Shown here: piece by piece, positions 51,898-59,908 of the stretch
How positions within the stretch are numbered: the first letter of the stretch is position 1
How the letters are laid out: every line of letters starts with the position of its first letter
Source of the DNA: CAYWRO01 sp964460345
Lineage (GTDB): Bacteria; Planctomycetota; Phycisphaerae; Phycisphaerales; UBA1924
DNA: 64,000 bases
Direction: 5' to 3'
Assembly (NCBI GenBank): GCA_964460345.1
Contig: CAYWRO010000003.1
Span: 40,561 to 104,560, forward strand
Notes under the pieces: generated by a model
The model's database searches: none
Seen by the model: the letters and a program-made list of their open reading frames with translations, nothing else
What the model was told of the DNA's origin: nothing
Made by a program: the position numbers and the translations under genes

Positions 51898-52656
51898 ATG
51901 TTGACGTCACGCAACCGGGCACTTGAGTTTCTGTTGGTCGCGGCGGTGCTGGGAGCGCCGTCGCTGGCCTCCGCGCAGGAGGGCGAGCCGGTCCGCAGGC
52001 GGCCTCCGGTGCGTGAGCCGATCATCGATCTGGAGAAGCAGGCAGGCCAGCGCCGGCCGGGGCAGGTCATGCCGGGGGATGGGGTGCCGGATTACGAGCC
52101 GCCGGCCGAGACGCCGAAACCGGTTGTCGAGGAGCCCGCTCCAGAGCCAGCCGAACCAAGTGCTGCGCAGCCGGCTCAGCCGGTGATCGAGCCCGCGCCT
52201 GCCGCGGCGGAACCGGCCGTGCAGGCCCCACCATCGGTGTGGGTGACGGTGCCGGTCGAACTGGAGTTGCGGTCGCTGTCCGCCGTGGGACGAATGGTGC
52301 AATGGCGGGCGGTCGACTCGGGCGATGTCGGCGTCTGGGAGGACCCGCTGGAAGGGGCCCGGTTGGAGACGGGGGCTGAGATTCGCACCGGCCTCGGCGC
52401 GGAGACGGTGGTGGAAGTTGCCGGATGGCAGGTCACGATCGACCGCCTTACGAAGGCCGCGATTCTCGGGGCGGAGAATACCGAGGACGGCTCCCGGCGG
52501 GTGGAGGTCCACCTTGAGCGCGGCCAGATTCGCGCCGTTGCGAGCCCTGGAACGGAGGTCTCGCTGGTCGTCATCACCTCCGACGGTGTGGTGCCGATGG
52601 ACGCGGGGATAACGCAGGTGAGCCAGGACGCCTTCCGGGGTACGCGGGCGCGGTAG
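51898..52656 (+). CDS. Secreted FecR-like domain protein
   Basis: A 252-residue protein. Signal peptide MLTSRNRALEFLLVAAVLGA, cleaved near SLASA. A Pro/Glu/Ala-rich spacer covers about residues 55-115. The C-terminal half has the FecR-like pattern: LELRSLSAVGRMVQWR, VWEDPLEGARLETGAEIRTG, ETVVEVAGWQVTI. In other bacteria such domains sit in surface proteins or anti-sigma regulators; there is no membrane-spanning helix or sigma factor here. The frame continues upstream to 51823 inside the preceding gene, but ATG 51898 fits the signal peptide. Confidence 0.75.
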   Translation: MLTSRNRALEFLLVAAVLGAPSLASAQEGEPVRRRPPVREPIIDLEKQAGQRRPGQVMPGDGVPDYEPPAETPKPVVEEPAPEPAEPSAAQPAQPVIEPAPAAAEPAVQAPPSVWVTVPVELELRSLSAVGRMVQWRAVDSGDVGVWEDPLEGARLETGAEIRTGLGAETVVEVAGWQVTIDRLTKAAILGAENTEDGSRRVEVHLERGQIRAVASPGTEVSLVVITSDGVVPMDAGITQVSQDAFRGTRAR

Positions 52657-52769
52657 ATCGCGGCGCGGGCGAGCAACGCCCGTGCTCCGCAACATGTGAA
52701 CCTGGGAAAGTGGGGAAAGCAGGCCGTCGCGGCCGATGCTGGGTTGTCCTATTGGTTTGTTAGGTTCTC

Positions 52770-53633
52770 GTGGCGACGAACCACCCTCCTGCCGCTGTTA
52801 TGGACGGCTGGTTCGCGGCCGTGGGAGAGGAGTTGCGGTCGGGAAACCTGCCGGAACCAGGCGCGGAAGTTGCGGAGGCTGGCCGCGGGCAGGTTTGTGG
52901 CGCACAGTTTATGGCTGTCGATGACCCACATCGTGACGCTGAGGGGGAGGGCAGAGAGCGTCCGGCGCCGCACGTGCTGAAAACAGCCAGCCATCTCGTT
53001 GTTCGGATGACCGCCGGCCCGTCCGCCGCGGCGGATGTGTTCGCGCCGGCGGATCTGGAGGAGCCGGCGCGGCTGCTGGAGGAGCACCACCTGGCGGCCT
53101 GGTCGGACGATCCGGTCAGCCGGGTGCGGTTCGGGGCGGATCTGGCTTTGCTTTTGAATGGGATTCGCGACACGCAGGTGTGCGTGCTTCATGGCTCCCA
53201 GATTCGGGACCTGTACTCGTTCTGCACCCAGCTTGAGCGGGCCCTCGGCGTGGCGCGCATCCGTCGGAGCATTGATGCAAGCCACGGGGTGGTCGACACG
53301 CTGCGTCGGCGGCATCGCGCGGCGGAGCAGACTCCCCAGAAGCGCCGGTTTTATCTGTGGCACGATGCGCACGTGCTGCTGGCGGCGGACCACGTGCTGT
53401 TCGGGCGCCTGGTCGATGCGCTGGCCGGCGTGGCGGCGGAGGCGGAGTACGCAACGGATGATCTGCTGCTGATTCAGCGGGCGGTGTTCATCGGCACGGC
53501 GGCGCTGGACATGTATGCGGAAGACCCGCGCGGGCAGTTCCGGTCGTGGTACCGCGAGGGGCGGGAGAAGCCGCTGTGGCGCGTGGTGACAGGCGTGCGA
53601 CGCCCGCCGGTGTTGCCGTATCGGATTGACTGA
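52770..53633 (+). CDS. Conserved-looking hypothetical protein
   Basis: A 287-residue protein starting at GTG 52770 or ATG 52800; neither has a clear ribosome binding site. The second half looks well ordered: VRFGADLALLLNGIRDTQVC, FCTQLERALG, RRFYLWHDAHVLLAADHVLF, GRLVDALAGVAAEAEYA, LLLIQRAVFIGTAALDMYAE, and WRVVTGVRRPPVLPYRID. No signal peptide or membrane segment is seen. I do not recognise the family. A 214-residue minus-strand ORF overlaps it but is Arg/Pro/His-rich, as expected for a shadow. The gene is convergent with the acetyltransferase gene. Confidence 0.65.
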   Translation: MATNHPPAAVMDGWFAAVGEELRSGNLPEPGAEVAEAGRGQVCGAQFMAVDDPHRDAEGEGRERPAPHVLKTASHLVVRMTAGPSAAADVFAPADLEEPARLLEEHHLAAWSDDPVSRVRFGADLALLLNGIRDTQVCVLHGSQIRDLYSFCTQLERALGVARIRRSIDASHGVVDTLRRRHRAAEQTPQKRRFYLWHDAHVLLAADHVLFGRLVDALAGVAAEAEYATDDLLLIQRAVFIGTAALDMYAEDPRGQFRSWYREGREKPLWRVVTGVRRPPVLPYRID

Positions 53634-53663
53634 TCAAGCGGCCGTCACGTTTCGGCGCGGGAT

Positions 53664-54143
53664 TCAGTCGAGCCGGCAGATGACCTCTTCAATCTCTGCG
53701 TTGCGGGCGTTGGCGAACCACGTGCCGCGGCCGTGATGCTGAAAGCCGCACTTCTCGAGAACGCGGAGCGACGCGGCGTTGTCGTGGGCGGCGCGGGCGT
53801 AGAGGGGCCGATGGGGGACTTCGGCGAGGAAGAGAGTGAGGGAGGCGGTGGCGATGCCGCGGTTCCAATAGGCTCGGTCGATCCAGTATGTGACTTCGGG
53901 ATTGCCCTCGAGCATGAACTTCGCGATGTGGCCGGCGATGTGGTCATCGAAGAGGATCGTTCGGTTGACGATGTCGGGATCGGCCAGGAGCTTGCGCCAG
54001 TGGGCGTCGAAGGCGGCCCGGTCGGCGGGGTCCTTCGGGGTGAAGGCGGCCATGTGGAGCGCGACCGGATCCTGCTCGTGCTGAAAGAAGTGGGGGAGGT
54101 CGCTCTCGAGGACGGGGCGGAGGCTGACTGCTGCAGGGGACAT
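53664..54143 (-). CDS. GNAT family N-acetyltransferase (RimJ/RimL-like)
   Basis: A 159-residue acetyltransferase. It has VSLRPVLESDLPHFFQHEQD at the N terminus, a DHIAGHIAKFML strand and the acetyl-CoA block YWIDRAYWNRGIATASLTLF. The C-terminal RAAHDNAASLRVLEKCGFQH is the hallmark of ribosomal-protein acetyltransferase relatives. The ATG at 54143 was chosen over the frame start at 54173 because it places the first strand at the usual distance. The acceptor is unknown. It lies after mgtE on the same strand with a 93-base gap. Confidence 0.88.
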   Translation of the reverse strand: MSPAAVSLRPVLESDLPHFFQHEQDPVALHMAAFTPKDPADRAAFDAHWRKLLADPDIVNRTILFDDHIAGHIAKFMLEGNPEVTYWIDRAYWNRGIATASLTLFLAEVPHRPLYARAAHDNAASLRVLEKCGFQHHGRGTWFANARNAEIEEVICRLD

Positions 54144-54236
54144 GGCCGAGAGGATAGCGGCGGCAGGGCGCAAGCCGCTTGAGATTCCGGGCGCGGTTGC
54201 GCTGCGGAGGAGCGGGGGGGGGCGGGGGTGGGGGCG

Positions 54237-55628
54237 TTAGCCTCCGGCGAGTTGATCCGAGAGGACGACGCTGGCGACGCCGAAATAGATGAGCATCCCG
54301 GTTGCATCCATGATGGTGGCGACGAGGGGGGCGGAACTGGCAGCAGGGTCCAAACCCAGGCGTTCGAGCAGGAGGGGGAGGACCGATCCGAGAACGACGC
54401 CCCAGACGACGACGCAGGTGATGGCGACACCGATCGCCAGGCCTATGGGCCCGATGTGGTCGCTGTCGATGAGCCCGATGACGCTCACGCCGTGGACGAT
54501 GGCGGTTCCGCACAGGCCGAGAAACGTGCCGAGGGCTGCGCCGGTCAGCAGTTCGCGCCGGATGACGCGCCACCAGTAGGCGGGGCGCACCTCGTCGAGC
54601 GCGATGGCGCGGATGACCAGAGAAGCGCTCTGCGTGCCGCTGTTTCCGCCGCAGGCGATGATGAGGGGGACGAAGGCGGCCAGGACGACGAGCTTCTCAA
54701 TCTGGTCGGCGAAGCTGGCCATGACGAAAATGGTCGCGACCTCGCCGATGAGGAGGGCGGTGAGCCAGGGGCCGCGCTTGCGGAGCATGGCGCCGAAGCG
54801 CGTCTGCATGTACGGTTCGTCGAGCGCCTCCAGGCCGCCGAGCTTCTGAATGTCCTCGGTGGCTTCCTCCTCGGCGACGTCGGCGACGTCGTCGATGGTG
54901 ACGATGCCCAGGAGCATGCCGCGGGTGTCGAGGACGGGCATGACGGTCCGGTCGTAGCGCGCCATCTGGTGGACAGCCTCCTCCTGGTCGTCGGAGGCGG
55001 AGAGGGCGATGAACGTGTTGTCCATGAGGGACTGGACGGTTGCTTCGGAATCGGCCAGGAGGAGGGTGCGGATGTTGAGGTCGTCAATCAGGCGTCCGGC
55101 GTTGTCGACGACGAAGAACCAGTGGAGCGTTTCCGCGTCCTTGCCGTACTGGCGGATGTGGTCGAGGGCGCGCTGAACGGTCCAGTCGGGCTTGATGCGC
55201 ACGTAGTTGGGCGTCATCAGGCGGCCGATGGATTCCGGCGGATACCCGAGAATTGTCTGGGTCTGGCGGCGCTCCTTGGGCGGGAGCGTTTCGATGAGCT
55301 TTCGGGCGAGGTCGGCGGGCAGTTCGTCGAGCAGGTCGGCGCGGTCGTCGGGGTCCATCCCTTCAAAGGCGCGCAGTGCGGCAGTCGAGAGCCCGCCGAC
55401 GATCGCTTCCTGGTGATCTGCGTCGAGTTCGGCCAGCGTATCGCCGGCCAGGTCGCGTCGGAGCAGGCGGAAGGCGACGGCGGCTTCGTCCGCATCGAGT
55501 TCGGCGATGATGTCGGCCAGGTCGGCCGGCGCCATGTTGGAGAGCGCATCACGGAGCTCGCGGAAGCGCCGCTGATGGATGAGGTCCTGGATGTCGGGAA
55601 CGATCAGTTCCAGGGTTGGGGTCTTCAC
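54237..55628 (-). CDS. mgtE: Magnesium transporter MgtE
   Basis: A 463-residue MgtE of normal length. An N-terminal helical superhelix domain (DIIAELDADEAAVAFRLL, LLDELPADLARKLIETL) leads into two CBS domains (about 130-255; IGRLMTPNYVRIKPDWTV, TVMPVLDTRGMLLGIVTIDD). The five-helix membrane part begins at GPWLTALLIGEVATIFVMAS, with PLIIACGGNSGTQSASLVIR as the conserved pore segment. It is a Mg2+-gated Mg2+ channel in the inner membrane. The stop abuts a G-run cluster on the plus strand (54214-54234). Confidence 0.96.
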   Translation of the reverse strand: MKTPTLELIVPDIQDLIHQRRFRELRDALSNMAPADLADIIAELDADEAAVAFRLLRRDLAGDTLAELDADHQEAIVGGLSTAALRAFEGMDPDDRADLLDELPADLARKLIETLPPKERRQTQTILGYPPESIGRLMTPNYVRIKPDWTVQRALDHIRQYGKDAETLHWFFVVDNAGRLIDDLNIRTLLLADSEATVQSLMDNTFIALSASDDQEEAVHQMARYDRTVMPVLDTRGMLLGIVTIDDVADVAEEEATEDIQKLGGLEALDEPYMQTRFGAMLRKRGPWLTALLIGEVATIFVMASFADQIEKLVVLAAFVPLIIACGGNSGTQSASLVIRAIALDEVRPAYWWRVIRRELLTGAALGTFLGLCGTAIVHGVSVIGLIDSDHIGPIGLAIGVAITCVVVWGVVLGSVLPLLLERLGLDPAASSAPLVATIMDATGMLIYFGVASVVLSDQLAGG

Positions 55629-55713
55629 GGGCGAATGGTACCGTCAGCGTGGCGACGCGCCGGAAGACGAAGAACAGGTCTGTTCACCGCTCGCGCCGAA
55701 CGCTAATCGTCCG

Positions 55714-57306
55714 CTAACGAACGCGGAAGAGCCGGCGGCCGTGATACGTCTGCCCGAACTGATCGGTGGTGCGGATCTCAATGAGGTGAGTGCCGGGAGG
55801 AAGATCCGGGGGGAAGGTGGCGACCCAGATGTGCGGGGAGTTGGTTTGCTTGGGCAGGTCGCGGCCGGGAAGGTCCTGCTTCTTCTCCAGTTGCTTCATC
55901 CGCTGTTGGTGTGGGTCCGGGCGAGGTTCGAGGGTAAGCGTGGTCCAGTCGCCGGCGGAGTCGGCGGGGGTCCTCTCCTCGGCGGTGCGGATCCGCATCT
56001 CAACCGTGCTGCGGGGTGAACCGGCGAAGACGTTGACGAGAATCTCGGTCGAGGCGAGGTCCGCCGCGGCGATCTCATCGGGGGCGAAGATGGTCATCTG
56101 GTGGTCGGCGGGGCGGCGTGCGGCCTTGAAGCGCATGGCGTAGGTGGGGCCGTCGAAGGTGACGATGGTGTAGCCATTGGGCGCGCCGTCGGCCATGGTG
56201 GCGTGGGGGATGCCCTCCTCATCCGGCGTGCCGGACCACCAGGAGCCGGAGCCGGTCGCTGCGATGACGTGGTGGTGGGGTTCGTGGCCGTGCCAGCCGT
56301 GGTCGTGGTCGAGGTGAAGGTGCTCCTGCTCGTGGCGGTGAGCGCTGAGGCTCAGGGTGTGAGGGCGGTCGTCGATGAGATCGAAGAGGGCGTCACGATC
56401 GACCGTGCCGGTGAGGGGGATGTGCATCAGGAGCACGATCGGCGTCTCCACCGGGACGTGCTCGAGGTCGGCGGCGATGAAGGCGAGGTTGGCCGGACCG
56501 ATCCGGCCGGTGTATCTCCTCTTGTTGCTCTGGCCCTGGTAGCCGATGTTGTCGATGACGATGAAGTGCACGGGGCCGACGTTGTAGGCGTAGGTGGCGG
56601 GGCCGAAGGTGCGCTCCCAGGTCTCGTCGGAAAGGTCGTCCGACTCGACGTCGTAGTTCACATCGTGGTTGCCGTGAACGTAATACACGGGCACGCCCAC
56701 GTAACCGAGCGCCTGCGTGAGGGGCTCATAGACGGTCAGGTCGTCGAAGGCGATGTCGCCGAGGCCGGTGATGAACGCGGCGGCGTCGCCTTCCGCGGCG
56801 GCTCTCTGCTGGGCGCCGATGAGTTCCTCGACGATGTCGTGACTGAAATAGTCGACCTCCGTGATGTTCCGAGGCTGCGGGTCGCCGATGGCGATGAAGG
56901 TGAAGCGATCCGGCTCATCGACCTTCGTGAGGGCGAAGTCGACGGAAGCGGGCAGGGGGCCAGTGGGCTCGACACCGGGAAACTTGAGGTTGGGCGGGGA
57001 GCCATGGGGCTTGTGGACGTAGTAGAAGCGGGGAATGTTGCGTTCATCGCGGCGGGTCTGCCAGCCGCGGGGCTTGATGACGAACAGGATGGTGTCGTCC
57101 GTAACGGGGAGGGTGTAGCGGCCCTGGTCGTCCGTGCGGACCACCTCTCGCCCGTTGGAGACGCAGACGCCCGGAATGCCGGGCTCGGCTTCGGCCCGAC
57201 GGCCGTCGGCGTCCAAGTCGTGGAAGACGATGCCGGTCGCCTCAGCAGGCGGGGTGACGGGCTGAGCGAGCACGGCGGTCAGGAGGAGGGCTGCGGTCGG
57301 GATCAT
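55714..57306 (-). CDS. Secreted calcineurin-like metallophosphoesterase
   Basis: A 530-residue protein from ATG 57306, with GGAGA upstream; a start at 57336 is less likely. Signal peptide MIPTAALLLTAVLAQPVTPP. Residues about 22-110 are an SdrD-B-like beta domain (GIVFHDLDADGRRAEAEPGI, TDDQGRYTLPV). The phosphoesterase core has FIAIGDPQ, GLGDIAFDD, YYVHGNHDVN, LLMHIPL and a His-rich HEQEHLHLDHDHGWHGHEPH stretch. A C-terminal beta domain follows. The layout matches MetallophosN-Metallophos-MetallophosC proteins, which release phosphate from organic esters outside the cytoplasm. It is divergent from the cyclophilin gene. Confidence 0.88.
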   Translation of the reverse strand: MIPTAALLLTAVLAQPVTPPAEATGIVFHDLDADGRRAEAEPGIPGVCVSNGREVVRTDDQGRYTLPVTDDTILFVIKPRGWQTRRDERNIPRFYYVHKPHGSPPNLKFPGVEPTGPLPASVDFALTKVDEPDRFTFIAIGDPQPRNITEVDYFSHDIVEELIGAQQRAAAEGDAAAFITGLGDIAFDDLTVYEPLTQALGYVGVPVYYVHGNHDVNYDVESDDLSDETWERTFGPATYAYNVGPVHFIVIDNIGYQGQSNKRRYTGRIGPANLAFIAADLEHVPVETPIVLLMHIPLTGTVDRDALFDLIDDRPHTLSLSAHRHEQEHLHLDHDHGWHGHEPHHHVIAATGSGSWWSGTPDEEGIPHATMADGAPNGYTIVTFDGPTYAMRFKAARRPADHQMTIFAPDEIAAADLASTEILVNVFAGSPRSTVEMRIRTAEERTPADSAGDWTTLTLEPRPDPHQQRMKQLEKKQDLPGRDLPKQTNSPHIWVATFPPDLPPGTHLIEIRTTDQFGQTYHGRRLFRVR

Positions 57307-57648
57307 TGGCGTGTCTCCTGCGGTTGTTGACGCCACGATAGCGAAACCACGCGTCTTGTGCCGCGGCGGAGGACGGACCTAGCGCATCCTTCGCGTGTGG
57401 CGGGGTCCATCGATGACGGGCTGGGGCTGGGAGGCCAGGGGGCAGCGTCCCGCCGGCCTGCACCCGATCCAGGGGGTCTGCGGGAAGGTTGGGTTGCTCT
57501 TTGCCCGGGGGAGGGCCTGTGGTAGACTAGGGTCTGACGGATCAGCGGCTCAGCGGAGGATTCGCTTCCTGAGTCAATCGGGGGATGAACGCGGTCGGGG
57601 GTCGGCGGGGATTGCCCACGCTGCCCACGTGGTTAATCGGAGATGCTG
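57307..57648. promoter_or_regulatory. Divergent gap of the phosphoesterase and cyclophilin genes
   Basis: 342 bases with no supported gene. ACTAGGGT occurs at 57526-57533, flanked by AGAC and GTCT; it matches eight bases of the TpsB-upstream half-site (4988-4995). GGAG at 57639-57642 is the ribosome binding site of the plus-strand gene. I see no clear promoter hexamers. Confidence 0.4.
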
Positions 57649-59823
57649 ATGTCATTGTGCAACGATACGGAACGCCTCGTAAGCGGGGCCGGTGTGGATT
57701 GTCTCATGGAGTCTCTTGAGGCGCGGGTGATGCTCGCCACGGCGCCGCTGCCCTCGCTGGCGGACCTGGAGAACCCCTCGCACACGGTGGTGAGGATCGA
57801 AACAAACTTCGGCGACATCGATATCGAGCTGCTCGACTCGGTCGCGCCGAACACGGTGGCGAACTTCCTCAACTACGTGCGGGACGGCGACTACGACCAC
57901 ACGATCTTCCACCGGCTGGACGACGACTTCGTGCTCCAGGGGGGCGGGTTCCGCTTCACCGACGAAGGCGGGGCGGACGAGATTCCGACCGATGCGCCGA
58001 TCAACAACGAGTTCGGCCGGTCGAACGTGGCACGCACCATCGCGATGGCCAAGACGAGCAACCCGAACTCGGCGACGAGCCAGTTCTTCTTCAACCTCGG
58101 CGATAACTCGGCGTCGCTGGACAATCCCGCCAACGCGGGCGGCTTCACGGTGTTTGCGCGGGTGCTCGACGATCGCTCGTGGGACATCATCATGACGATC
58201 AACGAGTTGAACACGCAGGCCTTTCAGCCGCCGTTCGGCGAGTTGCCGGTGACCGACGATTGGGACGGCGATACCAGCGAGGACACCCTTGTCTTCGTGC
58301 ACAACGTCGAGGTGATCAAGCCGGGCGGCACGGACCAGTTCTACGACGAGTTCGCCTATTACCCGGAGGGCTTCACCGGCAGCACCATCAACGAGTTCCT
58401 CCCCCTGGGGAACCCGAACGATGAGGTGGTCTACTACCAGGTGATCGCACGCGCAGAGATTGATCCGGCCATGAACGACGTCGACTTCGACGGATGGTTC
58501 CGTGACCGCGTGATCGCCACCGGCGCAATCCAGCCGAACACGCGCGGCGGGATCACCATCTCAACCTTCCAGAACACATCGGGCGACCTGCTGCCGCAGG
58601 GAATTCCCTATTCGCTGGAGGTTCACTCGACGCTGCCGATCACGGCGAACATCAGCCACTTCGACTTCGGCTCCGCCACAGGTGAGGCCTTCACCACGAT
58701 TACTTCCACAACGTGGGCATTCGGCGAGGCGCACAAGGCCAACAACGGCGAGGTGTTCGAGTTCGTCGTGTGGCAGAACCCGAACGCCGTCGAGGCCAAT
58801 GTCACGATCGACTTCTACGTCGACGGTCAGGGCGTGATTTCACGGACGTTCACCACCGATGCGTACCGCCGCGGCGGGCTGGCGTTCAACGACTTCGCCG
58901 ACCTGCCCGACGGCGCCACCTTCGGCATGGTCATCACCTCGGATCAGCCGATCGTGGCCGCCCTGTCGCAGTACGGCAACGCGGCGAACCCCTCCGGCGC
59001 GACGACGCTCGGCCTGCCGGGCGACGCGTCCGTCTACGGCGTCCTGCCGATGGCGTCTGTCGGCACGACGGCCGACCATCAGATTTCGGTCCTCAACCCG
59101 AACGCCGCGCCGGCCCTGGTGCGTCTGCGGTTGACCTTCACCGATGGGCGTCCTGATCGCGTGCTGCTGCCGCCGGAGCTGGTGGTGCCGGGGATGACGC
59201 GCCGGACGTTCGATCTGTCGAGCGTCACGTTCCCGAGCGACCCGGATTCCTTCTCACTGCTCTATGAAATCGCCGGCGCGACCCCGCAGCCGATCTACAT
59301 GACGACCATGCATCGTGACTCCTTCACGGTGGACTCCATGGAGATCGATGACCGGATCGGCACCTCGGTGCCGACGAGCGCGGCCGAAGGGTTCCTCTTT
59401 GCCGAAGGGTTTATGGACCCGGCGCGCGCAGGCGATGACCTCTTCGAGACAGTCTCGATCTTCAACCCCAACTTCGCATTCTTCGGCGGCGCGGCGGAGC
59501 AGACCGCGGCCATCTCGGTGCGGTTCTTCTTCGCCGACGGGTTCGAGGTCGTCGAGACCTTCAATGTCGAGCCGGGTAAGCGCGTCGACATCCATGTGCA
59601 CACACTGGACTCGATCCTGAATCGCACGCGCTCGGATCCGACCCTGCCCTCAGAGTACTTCTACTCGGTGGAGGTAACGTCGAACGTGCCGATCGTGGCG
59701 CAGATGAGCCACTACGACCTGACGCTCGGCGACTTGCAGCCGTCCGGCGGCTTCCTCACGGTGGGCACTCCAATTGGAGATGTCATCCGCCTGGATGAAC
59801 TGGCGGACGGAATCGTGACCTGA
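57649..59823 (+). CDS. Cyclophilin-domain surface protein with planctomycete LEPR-like N terminus
   Basis: A 724-residue protein from ATG 57649 (GGAG six bases before; ATG 57643 is too close). Residues about 20-30 read MESLEARVMLA, close to the LEPRxLLS motif seen at the N termini of many planctomycete extracellular proteins. Residues about 45-215 are a cyclophilin-type peptidyl-prolyl isomerase domain (VVRIETNFGDIDIELLDSVA, TIFHRLDDDFVLQGGGF, NPNSATSQFFFNLGDN). The other about 500 residues are repeated beta-sandwich-like units (PYSLEVHSTLPITANISHFD, FGMVITSDQPIVAALSQYG, YSVEVTSNVPIVAQMSHYD) of unknown role. It is probably exported and may fold or anchor surface proteins. Confidence 0.85.
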   Translation: MSLCNDTERLVSGAGVDCLMESLEARVMLATAPLPSLADLENPSHTVVRIETNFGDIDIELLDSVAPNTVANFLNYVRDGDYDHTIFHRLDDDFVLQGGGFRFTDEGGADEIPTDAPINNEFGRSNVARTIAMAKTSNPNSATSQFFFNLGDNSASLDNPANAGGFTVFARVLDDRSWDIIMTINELNTQAFQPPFGELPVTDDWDGDTSEDTLVFVHNVEVIKPGGTDQFYDEFAYYPEGFTGSTINEFLPLGNPNDEVVYYQVIARAEIDPAMNDVDFDGWFRDRVIATGAIQPNTRGGITISTFQNTSGDLLPQGIPYSLEVHSTLPITANISHFDFGSATGEAFTTITSTTWAFGEAHKANNGEVFEFVVWQNPNAVEANVTIDFYVDGQGVISRTFTTDAYRRGGLAFNDFADLPDGATFGMVITSDQPIVAALSQYGNAANPSGATTLGLPGDASVYGVLPMASVGTTADHQISVLNPNAAPALVRLRLTFTDGRPDRVLLPPELVVPGMTRRTFDLSSVTFPSDPDSFSLLYEIAGATPQPIYMTTMHRDSFTVDSMEIDDRIGTSVPTSAAEGFLFAEGFMDPARAGDDLFETVSIFNPNFAFFGGAAEQTAAISVRFFFADGFEVVETFNVEPGKRVDIHVHTLDSILNRTRSDPTLPSEYFYSVEVTSNVPIVAQMSHYDLTLGDLQPSGGFLTVGTPIGDVIRLDELADGIVT

Positions 59824-59849
59824 GCCGAGGCTGAGTTTGAGTTTGCAAG

Positions 59850-59879
59850 AGCCCGGCCCTCTAGAGGGTCGGGCTTTTT
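59850..59879 (+). terminator. Rho-independent terminator after the cyclophilin gene
   Basis: AGCCCGGCCCTC (59850-59861) pairs with GAGGGTCGGGCT (59864-59875, one G-U) around a TA loop, followed by TTTT. It is strong on the plus strand and also symmetric enough to help end the convergent BshC-like gene. Confidence 0.92.
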
Positions 59880-59908
59880 CGTTCTGCCACGACGCGACTG
59901 CAGCAGCG

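Noticed and set aside
52749..53393. 214-residue minus-strand ORF
   Set aside because: Arg/Pro/His-rich shadow of the 52770-53633 gene, which has ordered helix-like sequence to its natural end.
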